Below, piece after piece: positions 6,927-15,034 of a stretch of 36,171 bases of DNA. Under the pieces are notes generated by a model. The model did not search any database, was not told the DNA's origin, and worked only from the letters and a program-made list of their open reading frames with translations. Source of the DNA: an actinobacterium SCGC AAA027-J17 (GTDB taxonomy: Bacteria > Actinomycetota > Actinomycetes > Nanopelagicales > Nanopelagicaceae); assembly GCA_000383815.1 (NCBI GenBank), contig KB912743.1, forward strand, positions 92,913-129,083, written 5' to 3'. The translations under genes and the position numbers were made by a program. Every line of letters begins with the position of its first letter. Within the stretch, counting starts at the first letter, position 1.

Positions 6927-8471
6927 TTGATTGCATATGTAGTTCGTCGCCTTGGTGCCTTAGTTATGATCCTCTTTGGATCAAGTTTTTTCGTTTACAA
7001 CATTTCAGCAATCTCTACAGATCCCTTAGAGGAGCTTCGCACCAGTACTGCGCCAAATAAGGAACAATTGATATTAAATTTGACCCGTGAGCTTCGTTTA
7101 GATTTACCAGCACCCATTCGGTACTTCATTTGGCTTCGTGGCGTGCTAGGTGTATTTGTTGGTAGAGCAGATTTTGGTCAAACCAGAGAGAACCAACCAG
7201 TAATTACAGAGATCGTTGGCGCACTCCCAATCACAGTTAGATTGGTATTTGTGGCAACCATTGTTGCCATTATTTTAGGAATTGGATTAGGAATTACCTC
7301 AGCACTTCGACAGTATTCAAGATTTGATTATTCAATGACCTTTTTTGCCTTTTTGCTTTACTCCCTACCAATCTTCTGGGTAGCAGTCTTGTTAAAGCAA
7401 TTTTTAGCAATTGATTTTAATGATTTTCTCATTTCGGCTCAGATCTCACTTCCATCAATAATTTTTGCCAGCACAATTGCGGGATTTTTTTGGGCGGCTA
7501 TCTTTAGTGGAACGAGAAAGAGAGTACTACTGATATTTAGTGGAGTTTTTGTAGTGAACTCGGTATTTCTATCCATAATCAGTGCAACTAAGTGGTTTTT
7601 AAATCCAACCATGGGTCCTATTGTGATTTTGCTTGCCGCTATTGGTATCGCATTTGGAATTACCTATCTTTCGGTTGGGTTGGAGAATAAATCCGCGGTA
7701 AAGAGTGGATTATTTTGCGCTGTTGTTGGATCAATAATGTATTTCCCGGCACAAATACTGCTTGATTCAAACAGGCCAAGAGTTGGTTTATTGCTGATGT
7801 TTATCCTATTAATTGGAGTAGCTCTGCTTGGCTCAGTGATATTTAATCGAATTGATAGAGGACCAATCATTCGAACTAATGTTATTTCGGTAGTAATTAT
7901 TGGTTTACTAATAGTTATAGACAAGCTAATGCAATCTTGGCGACCTTATATTGAAAGTGATGATATTAATTTTCGACCGATCTCTACATTTGGTCAGAGC
8001 ACAGCATGGTTATTTGAGGTTCCCTTTTGGGTTAGATCCCTAGATATTGTTCTTCACATGATTTTGCCAACTATTGCTCTGACACTAATTTCATTTGCCG
8101 GATACATTAGATTCTCGCGTGGAACTCTGTTAGAAGTTTTAAATCAGGATTACATAAGGACCGCGCGCGCAAAGGGTTTAACTGAGCGAACTGTAATTAT
8201 GCGCCATGCTTTCCGAAATACCATGATTCCAATTACCACAATTATGGTCACAGATATTGTCTCTATTGTGGGCGGTGCGATTATTACTGAACAAGTTTTT
8301 GGATGGTATGGAATGGGAACTTTGTTTAATAAAGCGATAGTTTCCTTTGATCTGAACTTATTAATGGGCGTAATTCTCTTCCTATCAACGCTAGCGATTT
8401 TGGCTAATTTGATAGCTGATCTTCTTTACTCAGTGCTGGATCCTCGCATCAGAGTAGGAGCAGGAAAATAA
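6927..8471 (+). CDS. Peptide ABC transporter permease, DppB-like, with large insertion
   Basis: An inner-membrane permease of the DppB/OppB family that forms half of the transport channel. The TTG start is preceded by AAAGGTAAG and gives the family-typical MIAYVVRRLGAL. The C-terminal permease domain has the EAA loop (residues about 396-430, including YIRTARAKGLTERTVIMRHA). Length is 514 residues, against about 310-340 for typical DppB. The excess lies at about residues 170-345, between the third core segment and WLFEVPFWVRSLDIVLHMIL. It contains five or six extra hydrophobic segments and is in frame without disruption. The role of the insertion is unknown. Its stop overlaps the next start (TAATG). 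Confidence 0.9.
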   Translation: MIAYVVRRLGALVMILFGSSFFVYNISAISTDPLEELRTSTAPNKEQLILNLTRELRLDLPAPIRYFIWLRGVLGVFVGRADFGQTRENQPVITEIVGALPITVRLVFVATIVAIILGIGLGITSALRQYSRFDYSMTFFAFLLYSLPIFWVAVLLKQFLAIDFNDFLISAQISLPSIIFASTIAGFFWAAIFSGTRKRVLLIFSGVFVVNSVFLSIISATKWFLNPTMGPIVILLAAIGIAFGITYLSVGLENKSAVKSGLFCAVVGSIMYFPAQILLDSNRPRVGLLLMFILLIGVALLGSVIFNRIDRGPIIRTNVISVVIIGLLIVIDKLMQSWRPYIESDDINFRPISTFGQSTAWLFEVPFWVRSLDIVLHMILPTIALTLISFAGYIRFSRGTLLEVLNQDYIRTARAKGLTERTVIMRHAFRNTMIPITTIMVTDIVSIVGGAIITEQVFGWYGMGTLFNKAIVSFDLNLLMGVILFLSTLAILANLIADLLYSVLDPRIRVGAGK

Positions 8472-9571
8472 TGGCGCGCAAATCAAATATAGGTTTAAAC
8501 ACTGGCGAAGAATTACTTGACGGTAATGAAAATGCGATTTTTAACAAGGAAACTGAAGGATTAAGTCAGGGCCAGATAATTTTAAAGCGCTTTGTGCGCC
8601 ACCGTGCCGCGATGGTTGCACTGGTTTTCTTCACTACATTGGTGGCAATTGTTTATACAGCACTTGATTGGCGGATCGGAGATCCACGTAACCCACGGTT
8701 TACTATTCCTGGCTGGTGGAATTATGGTTTTGAAGATACACCAGAGTTATTAACCGAAGGCTGCCCAGAAGGAATACTTGGTTGTCCAACAATTGATTTT
8801 GTGCCATTTGTAGATGGTGATGGTGTCCAATTAGGCCAGCATCCATTTGGTCAAGATAATATCGGTCGAGATTACTTTGCATTGGTAATGCGCGGTGCGC
8901 AGCGATCTATTTTGGTTATGTTCATTATTGGATTAATTGCAACCACTATTGGAACAATTGTTGGTGCGTTAGCAGGATTTTTCCGTGGGTGGACTGATGC
9001 AGTCCTAATGCGCTTAGTTGACTTTATCATCACAATTCCAGTAATTATTATCGGATCGGTAATTGGATTTCATTTCGGTAATAAAGGAGCTGCCTTCCTT
9101 GCCTTATTGCTGGGGCTCTTCTCGTGGACTGGATTATCCCGTTTAGTTAGAGGTGAATTTTTATCACTTCGAGAGCGCGAGTTTGTTGATGCTGCTCGTG
9201 TTGCTGGTGCAACAAATCGACGAATTATCTTTAAGCATATTTTGCCAAACGCAATTGGCGTAATTATCGTCTCAGTTACATTGTTGATGTCAGGTGCGAT
9301 TCTGCTTGAGACAGCACTGAGCTTCTTGGGCTTTGGTGTTACATCACCGGATGTTTCATTAGGCCTTTTAATCTCAAATTACCAAGATGCTTTTACAACC
9401 AGACCGTGGTTATTTTGGTATCCAGGCTTATTTATTATTGCTATCGCACTTTGTGTTAACTTTATTGGTGATGGTTTAAGAGATGCTTTTGATCCTCGTC
9501 AAAGACGCAGACTTTCTAAAAAAGATAAAGAAAATGCCCGCGAGATGCAATCTCGAAGTGAGATGGCCTAA
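8471..9571 (+). CDS. Peptide ABC transporter permease, DppC-like
   Basis: A 366-residue partner permease of the DppC/OppC family. It has an OppC-type N-terminal membrane segment (about residues 44-64), a long extracytoplasmic loop with HPFGQDNIGRDYFALVMRGA, which is the conserved start of the permease domain, and the EAA loop LREREFVDAARVAGATNRRI near residues 235-254. The ATG overlaps the stop of the upstream permease by one base, which implies translational coupling. Its own stop overlaps by 4 bases the end of a gene on the opposite strand, so the operon is crossed here by an antisense gene. Confidence 0.93.
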   Translation: MARKSNIGLNTGEELLDGNENAIFNKETEGLSQGQIILKRFVRHRAAMVALVFFTTLVAIVYTALDWRIGDPRNPRFTIPGWWNYGFEDTPELLTEGCPEGILGCPTIDFVPFVDGDGVQLGQHPFGQDNIGRDYFALVMRGAQRSILVMFIIGLIATTIGTIVGALAGFFRGWTDAVLMRLVDFIITIPVIIIGSVIGFHFGNKGAAFLALLLGLFSWTGLSRLVRGEFLSLREREFVDAARVAGATNRRIIFKHILPNAIGVIIVSVTLLMSGAILLETALSFLGFGVTSPDVSLGLLISNYQDAFTTRPWLFWYPGLFIIAIALCVNFIGDGLRDAFDPRQRRRLSKKDKENAREMQSRSEMA

Positions 9572-10179
9572 TTATGAATAATCAAAAGCAGAGTACCTGT
9601 AACCAAAAGAATCAGACTAAGCCAAAAAGCTTTCCTGTTAAATTGATACCTGTATTGAACAAGTTGCGGTTTATCAAGCCTTTGAAATGCGATCATTTTT
9701 TGGTTAGCAATAGCCGAGGCAACTCCGGAGTGGGAGTTAGGGCTTTGACCGGCTTGAATACTGCCAGTGCTTTGAATGTTCAAACCGCGCAACTCACTTT
9801 GATGAATCGATCTGCTGTGATACCTGCCAGGAGCAGGGGCGGCAAAGGCGTAAATTTGTTTGCTTCCAACACCTTCACCATCAGTCTTAATCGACATGGT
9901 GTAACGAGTGTCGATTTGTTCAACATCTTGCCAACCAATCAAGTGATGAGTAAAGGGATTTACAATTTCAACTCCTTCATCAAAGAAAACAACTTTAGGA
10001 TGAATAAAGATTTGATAGCCGATCAAACAAACCAAAGCTCCCCAAATACTGGCAATGATCAATCCAAAGTTAAATCCATAATCAATGATTTGCAGATAGA
10101 GCATCGTGGCCACTATCCAAAAAGCCATGCCCGCAAAAATGTAACCACTTTTAGGGCGAAAAATTTGAGGATTATTCAC
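9568..10179 (-). CDS. PH-domain membrane protein nested antisense in peptide operon
   Basis: A 203-residue protein with a GTG start. Two hydrophobic segments near residues 13-55 precede a soluble domain resembling actinobacterial bPH_6 PH-like domains (FRPKSG start, EGVEIVNPF, GWQDVEQIDTRYTM, YAFAAPAPGRYHSRS). A final hydrophobic segment lies at about residues 184-201. No function is assigned to the family. It lies on the minus strand between two genes of the plus-strand transporter operon, so its whole length is antisense to the operon message. No TTA, CTA or TCA codon occurs among its Leu and Ser codons, unlike the neighbours; Leu is mostly TTG. Upstream only a weak GAGAAG is seen. The PH call is fairly sure, the role is not. 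Confidence 0.82.
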   Translation of the reverse strand: MNNPQIFRPKSGYIFAGMAFWIVATMLYLQIIDYGFNFGLIIASIWGALVCLIGYQIFIHPKVVFFDEGVEIVNPFTHHLIGWQDVEQIDTRYTMSIKTDGEGVGSKQIYAFAAPAPGRYHSRSIHQSELRGLNIQSTGSIQAGQSPNSHSGVASAIANQKMIAFQRLDKPQLVQYRYQFNRKAFWLSLILLVTGTLLLIIHN

Positions 10180-10221
10180 CAGAGCATCTTCTCATGCACA
10201 TCAGAAAAGCAGGTAGCGTAA
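9574..10221 (+). other. Uninterrupted plus-strand frame opposite the PH gene
   Basis: A 215-codon frame opposite the PH gene with codon boundaries aligned to it. It starts with an ATG 2 bases after the dppC-like stop and ends with a TAA directly joined to the ATPase ATG (TAAATG). The predicted product is rich in Asn, Ser, Thr and Lys, has no membrane segment and resembles no family I know, so it is most likely the shadow of the PH gene. The exact abutment to both operon neighbours makes read-through translation, which would shield the message from Rho, a possibility. Annotated as a frame, not as a confirmed gene. Confidence 0.25.
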
Positions 10222-11859
10222 ATGTCAGATCCAGTACTTCAAGTACGTAATTTCACTGTTGAGTTTTGGGTTGATGGCTCCTGGTATCCAGCTGCAGTAG
10301 ATATGAACTTTGATGTTCAAGCAGGTAAAACCTTGGCCATTGTGGGTGAATCTGGATCTGGTAAATCCACCACCGCAATGGGAATCATGGATCTATTAGC
10401 CTCAAATGCGCGAATGAGTGGCAGCGTTAAGGTCAAGGGAAGTGAAATGATTGGGGTTACAAAATCTCAACTTCGAAAGTTTCGTGGCCGCGAGGTTGCC
10501 TACATCTTCCAAGAGCCGATGACTGCATTAAATCCGGTCTACACAATTGGTTTTCAAATAGTTGAAACTCTTCGTACCCACTTTGATATGGGACCAAAGG
10601 CTGCTAAAGCTCGCGCCATTGAGTTAATCACCTTAGTTGAGATTCCAAACCCTGAGCTTTCATTTGATAAGTACCCTCATCAACTCTCCGGTGGTCAACG
10701 CCAGCGAGCGATGATTGCGCAATCATTAGCTTGTGATCCTGCACTTCTAATTGCAGATGAGCCAACAACAGCACTTGATGTAACAGTGCAGGCTGAAGTT
10801 CTTGATCTAATGCGCGGACTTCGTACCAAGTTAAACTCTGCAATTTTGCTTATCACCCACGATATGGGTGTGGTAGCGGATATGGCTGATGAGATATTAG
10901 TTATGAAGGATGGTTTAACAGTTGAGCATGGCTCCTCCGATCAGATCTTTAATAAGCCAACCCATCCCTATACACAATCACTTCTTAAATCAGTTCCAAA
11001 ACTTGGAACAGTCAAGCAACGTGCAGCTATTGATAATAAGAAGCAGCCGGTAATCAAATTAACTGATGTAACTATTGCCTATCCAAAGCGAGGAAGAATT
11101 CCAGAGTTTGTTGCGGTAAAAGATTTTAACTTAGAGATATTTCCTGGTGAGATTGTGGGCTTAGTAGGTGAATCAGGCTCTGGTAAAACTACAGTAGGTA
11201 GAGCTGCAATTGGTTTGATCCCAATTAAATCTGGCAAGCTAGAAATAGTCGGAAAAGATATTTCAAAGGCAACTCAAAAGGAGTTGTTCCCGATTCGCCG
11301 CCATACTGGAATTGTCTTCCAAGACCCTGCCTCTTCATTAAACCCACGTCTGCCAATTGGTGAATCAATTGGGGAGCCAATACTGCTGGCTGGGCTTGCC
11401 AAGGGTGCTGAGTTAAACCATAAAGTTGAGGAGTTACTACAACAGGTTGAACTTCCAAGATCCTATCGAAACCGCTTTCCACATGAGTTATCAGGTGGTC
11501 AACGTCAACGAGTTGGAATTGCTAGAGCTTTGGCTCTAACGCCAGATTTATTAATTGCTGATGAACCAACATCAGCACTTGATGTTTCAGTTCAGGCAAG
11601 ATTTTTAGAGTTACTACTTGAGTTACAAGATAAGTTGAAGTTTGCTTGTTTGTTTATCAGCCATGATTTAGCTGTCGTTGACATACTTGCTCACCGAATT
11701 GCAGTTATGCAAGATGGGCGATTAGTTGAAGAGGGCGATCGAGACAGTATTTTAAAGAGTGCAAAAAATGAGTACACCCGTAGATTAATTGCAGCGGTTC
11801 CAGTGCCAGATCCAGCAGAGCAAAAGAAGCGCCGTGAGGCAAGGCTGGCCGCTAAGTGA
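10222..11859 (+). CDS. Peptide ABC transporter ATPase, fused DppD-DppF type
   Basis: A 545-residue cytoplasmic protein with two complete nucleotide-binding domains. Domain 1 has Walker A GESGSGKST (42-50), signature LSGGQRQR (155-162), Walker B ALLIADEP and the H-loop ITHD. Domain 2 has Walker A GESGSGKTT (316-324), signature LSGGQRQR (423-430), Walker B DLLIADEP and ISHD. Between them, the THPYTQSLLKSVPKLG stretch is the oligopeptide-transporter C-terminal motif of DppD/OppD. It powers the two permeases encoded upstream. Fusion of the two ATPases is common in Actinobacteria. Its stop overlaps the tldD start (GTGA), so peptidase and transporter genes are coupled. Confidence 0.95.
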   Translation: MSDPVLQVRNFTVEFWVDGSWYPAAVDMNFDVQAGKTLAIVGESGSGKSTTAMGIMDLLASNARMSGSVKVKGSEMIGVTKSQLRKFRGREVAYIFQEPMTALNPVYTIGFQIVETLRTHFDMGPKAAKARAIELITLVEIPNPELSFDKYPHQLSGGQRQRAMIAQSLACDPALLIADEPTTALDVTVQAEVLDLMRGLRTKLNSAILLITHDMGVVADMADEILVMKDGLTVEHGSSDQIFNKPTHPYTQSLLKSVPKLGTVKQRAAIDNKKQPVIKLTDVTIAYPKRGRIPEFVAVKDFNLEIFPGEIVGLVGESGSGKTTVGRAAIGLIPIKSGKLEIVGKDISKATQKELFPIRRHTGIVFQDPASSLNPRLPIGESIGEPILLAGLAKGAELNHKVEELLQQVELPRSYRNRFPHELSGGQRQRVGIARALALTPDLLIADEPTSALDVSVQARFLELLLELQDKLKFACLFISHDLAVVDILAHRIAVMQDGRLVEEGDRDSILKSAKNEYTRRLIAAVPVPDPAEQKKRREARLAAK

Positions 11860-13358
11860 TCACCAAAGTAGATGCTGACTTTTTAGCCCTACCGCTTGAT
11901 AACTGCTCCGATGCTGCAATCAGCGCAGCTAAAGCTGCAGGTGCCTTACATGTTGATGTGCGAATTGAAAGAACTAGAAGTGGCTACCTTTCACTTCGAG
12001 ATGCTAAACCTGAGACTCAAACAGATGAAACAAACTTTGGAATTGGTGTTCGAGTAATCGTAAATGGGGCATGGGGCTTTGCCTCAGCACCTGGTGTAAG
12101 TATTGAGCTAGCAAAGAAATTGGCTATCACTGCAGTTGAGATGGCAAAGACTTCAAAGCCATTATCAACTGATTTTGTCTCATTAGCCAAAGAGCCTGCC
12201 TACCCAAATCAAGAATGGGTATCTGCCTATGAAATTGATCCATTTTCAGTGTCAGATAGTGAAAAAAAGGATCGACTAGCTACTTTAAGTAGCAAACTAC
12301 TAAAAAGTGAAACAGTAAATCACACCAGCGCACATACACATTTTGTTAAGGAACAAAAGTATTACGCAGATATTTATGGAACTAGTACAACGCAGCAAAG
12401 GGTAAGAGTACAAACTCAAATTGAAGCGATCTCAATTGGTGCTCATGGTTTTGAATCAATGCGCACCTTGGCCCAACCAGCTGGCTATGGCTGGGAGTGG
12501 ATGGGAAATTCAATTTGGAATTGGGATGCTGAGATTGAGCAGCTGCCAACATTATTGGCAGAAAAGGTTGCCGCCCCATCAGTTGAACCGGGTAAGTATG
12601 ACTTATTGATTCACCCATCAAATCTTTGGCTAACCATTCATGAATCTATTGGCCATGCAACAGAGCTAGACCGGGCAATTGGGTATGAGGCTAATTACGC
12701 CGGCACCTCTTTTGCTACTCCAGACAAGCTAGGAAAGCTTAAGTATGGCTCTGCCCTAATGAATGTAACCGGGGATCGATTAACTGAACATGGATTGAGC
12801 ACAGTTGGCTTTGATGATGAGGGAGTTGCAGCTCAGAGATGGCAGATTGTAAAAGATGGAGTTTTAGTTGGTTACCAAACAGATCGGCGAATATCTGCTG
12901 TAGTAAACCAAGAGCGTAGTAATGGTTGTGCTTATGCAGACTCTCCAGGACATGTACCAATTCAACGTATGCCAAATGTTTCACTCCAACCTGATCCAAA
13001 TGGCCCAACACTAGAAAAACTAATTGAATCAGTAGATGATGGTATTTATATTTTGGGTGATAAATCCTGGTCAATTGATATGCAACGTTATAACTTCCAA
13101 TTTACTGGACAGCAATTTCATCGAATTAAAAATGGCAAGTTAGTCGGACAGTTAAAGGATGTTGCATACCAGTCAACTACAACTGACTTTTGGGGCGCAA
13201 TGAAGATGGTAGGCGGGCCCTCCACCTATGTCTTAGGCGGCGCTTTCAATTGCGGTAAGGCTCAACCTGGCCAAGTTGCAGCGGTAAGTCATGGTTGTCC
13301 AGCTGCGGTATTTAACAAAATCAATATCTTAAACACCGTATCTGAGGTGGGCAAATGA
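11856..13358 (+). CDS. tldD: TldD-like metalloprotease subunit
   Basis: A 500-residue member of the PmbA/TldD (U62) family. The catalytic zinc motif HESIGH is at residues 262-267 within LTIHESIGHATELDR. In E. coli, TldD forms a heterodimer with PmbA (TldE) that degrades unfolded peptides and removes leader peptides from microcin B17. Other landmarks are VNGAWGFAS (about 69-77) and a C-terminal MVGGPSTYVLGG stretch. The GTG start overlaps the ATPase stop by 4 bases, and its own stop overlaps the pmbA ATG (ATGA), so one transcript links peptide import and proteolysis. The coupling to uptake is seen; a shared substrate is inferred. Confidence 0.93.
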   Translation: MITKVDADFLALPLDNCSDAAISAAKAAGALHVDVRIERTRSGYLSLRDAKPETQTDETNFGIGVRVIVNGAWGFASAPGVSIELAKKLAITAVEMAKTSKPLSTDFVSLAKEPAYPNQEWVSAYEIDPFSVSDSEKKDRLATLSSKLLKSETVNHTSAHTHFVKEQKYYADIYGTSTTQQRVRVQTQIEAISIGAHGFESMRTLAQPAGYGWEWMGNSIWNWDAEIEQLPTLLAEKVAAPSVEPGKYDLLIHPSNLWLTIHESIGHATELDRAIGYEANYAGTSFATPDKLGKLKYGSALMNVTGDRLTEHGLSTVGFDDEGVAAQRWQIVKDGVLVGYQTDRRISAVVNQERSNGCAYADSPGHVPIQRMPNVSLQPDPNGPTLEKLIESVDDGIYILGDKSWSIDMQRYNFQFTGQQFHRIKNGKLVGQLKDVAYQSTTTDFWGAMKMVGGPSTYVLGGAFNCGKAQPGQVAAVSHGCPAAVFNKINILNTVSEVGK

Positions 13359-14737
13359 TTAAAGCTCAAGATTTAATTGAAAAGATCCTAGCTAAGGCAA
13401 GCTCTGATGAATGCATTGTTATTGTTACCGATAAAACACAGGCAAATTTGCGATGGGCAAGCAGCACCTTAACTACCAATGGAGTTCTTCAAGAAAGAAG
13501 TGTGACGGTAATTGCCTTCCTTAAAACAAAGGATGGAATGGCATCAGGGGGCGTATCTAGAACCAATATAGATGAAGCAGATATTGATTCACTCCTGGCA
13601 CAAGCAGTTGCCTCAGCAAAGGCTGCAGGAGCTGCCGAAGATTACGCACCAATTGCTGAAAATGTTCAGCTAGGTAATTGGCAGGCACCACATCAACCAA
13701 CAGGTCCAGAGGTATTTAAAAAGTTTGCACCAGATTTAGGTCAGATGATGGGTAAATCTGTAAGTGATGCAATTGAATTATTTGGTTATGCCGAGCACAC
13801 ACATGAAACTGTTTGGGTGGGATCAAAAGGTGGTTTGCGATTACGAAGTGATAAACCTATTGGCCGAGTAGAGATGACGGCAAAATCTCATGCTCGTACC
13901 CGTTCAACCTGGTATGGCGTAGAGACTCATGACTTTTCAAATGTGGCGGTAGCAGATATTGATAAAGATATTCGCCAGCGCCTGACCTGGCAGGAGCGAA
14001 AGATTGAGCTGCCAGCTGGAAGGTATGACACAGTATTTCCATCAGGATCAGTTGCTGATTTTTATGTTTATATGATGTGGGTTGCAGGGGCCCGAGCAGC
14101 TTTTGAAGGACAGAGTGTATTTTCCAAAAAAGGCGGCGGCACCCGAGTAGGTGAGAAGTTATCTAATGTTGGACTTCAATTATTTAGCGATCCAAGTAAT
14201 GCCCAATTAAATGGCGCAGCATTTGTTCATGCCACCGCCAGCACCCCTTTCACCTCAGTATTTGATAACGGACAAGTGCAAAAACGTTGCGATTGGATCA
14301 AAGATGGCGTACTTGAATCCTTATTACAAACCAGAGCAAGTGCAAAGATGACCTCACTTGCCTACACGCCATTGGGTGATAATTTAATTATGAGTGTAGA
14401 TGGGGCAACAGGCTCTACCTTGGATTTAGTAAAAGGAGTTAAGAATGGATTGCTGGTAACCACTCTTTGGTATATCAGAATGGTAGATCCAAACTCACTC
14501 TTGCTGACTGGATTAACCCGAGATGGGGTTTACTTTGTTAAAGATGGTGAAGTACAAGGGGTAACAAATAATTTCCGCTGGAATGATTCACCTGTTAGCG
14601 CCCTCTCTCGTATCAGCGCAGCCGGGGCTACGGAATGGACTCAGCCAAGAGAATGGGCTGGGGATATGGCAAATATGTCAGCACCTGCTTTAGTAATTAA
14701 AGATTTTAATATGTCGACTGTAAGCCCAGGTAACTAA
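13355..14737 (+). CDS. pmbA: PmbA/TldE-like protease subunit
   Basis: A 460-residue PmbA/TldE homologue and likely partner of the TldD encoded just upstream. As usual for this subunit there is no HExxxH motif, so the active site is supplied by TldD. Family landmarks include TLTTNGVLQERSVTVIAF near the N-terminus, LPAGRYDTVFPSGSVADF in the middle and the late region TGLTRDGVYFVKDGEVQG. The ATG overlaps the tldD stop (ATGA). It is the last gene of the roughly 9.8-kb operon. A weak hairpin with four T residues follows 17 bases after the stop. Length is normal. Confidence 0.92.
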   Translation: MIKAQDLIEKILAKASSDECIVIVTDKTQANLRWASSTLTTNGVLQERSVTVIAFLKTKDGMASGGVSRTNIDEADIDSLLAQAVASAKAAGAAEDYAPIAENVQLGNWQAPHQPTGPEVFKKFAPDLGQMMGKSVSDAIELFGYAEHTHETVWVGSKGGLRLRSDKPIGRVEMTAKSHARTRSTWYGVETHDFSNVAVADIDKDIRQRLTWQERKIELPAGRYDTVFPSGSVADFYVYMMWVAGARAAFEGQSVFSKKGGGTRVGEKLSNVGLQLFSDPSNAQLNGAAFVHATASTPFTSVFDNGQVQKRCDWIKDGVLESLLQTRASAKMTSLAYTPLGDNLIMSVDGATGSTLDLVKGVKNGLLVTTLWYIRMVDPNSLLLTGLTRDGVYFVKDGEVQGVTNNFRWNDSPVSALSRISAAGATEWTQPREWAGDMANMSAPALVIKDFNMSTVSPGN

Positions 14738-14741
14738 GTAA

Positions 14742-14962
14742 CTAAAGTTTTTTTGTTGGTTTATTACCAACTTTTCGCACCAATAAACTTGATGCAACAA
14801 TAGAAATTACAACAGCCACTAACAATCCGGTGTATTGCGCCTCAGTAATAGCAGCTTGAGCAGGCCAAATTTACGGGCAACAAATCCCATGGTGGCAGCA
14901 GCAAGGAGCACAACGCCCACGTTAAGAACTAACGGTGCGGTCTCAACTATCGTTGCGGCCAT
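14742..14962 (-). pseudogene. Remnant of a cation:proton antiporter
   Basis: On the minus strand an ATG at 14962, with an AGAGGG Shine-Dalgarno, opens an N-terminal antiporter-like segment: MAATIVETAPLVLNVGVV, then LLAAATMGFVARKFGLL. This frame ends at a TAG at 14819. In another frame the strand continues with AQAAITEAQYTGLLVAVVIS and IVASSLLVRK up to a TAG at 14742, which reads like the last membrane segment of a CPA2-type antiporter. About 300 or more central residues of a normal protein would be missing, and a frame change lies near 14850-14870. It is downstream of the aldolase gene on the same strand. I read this as an internal deletion plus frameshift; a small expressed ORF of 47 residues is the alternative. 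Confidence 0.6.
14755..14775 (+). terminator. Weak terminator after pmbA
   Basis: GTTGGT-TTATT-ACCAAC forms a 6-bp stem with a 5-base loop (14755-14771), followed by TTTT. Weak, but well placed for the end of the plus-strand operon. It overlaps the tail of the antiporter remnant on the other strand. Confidence 0.35.
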
Positions 14963-15034
14963 AAAACCCTCTATTAACAATTATCGAAGTTGATCTAAGC
15001 CTACTTAAAGAGTTAGAGATGGGGAAGGTAATTA

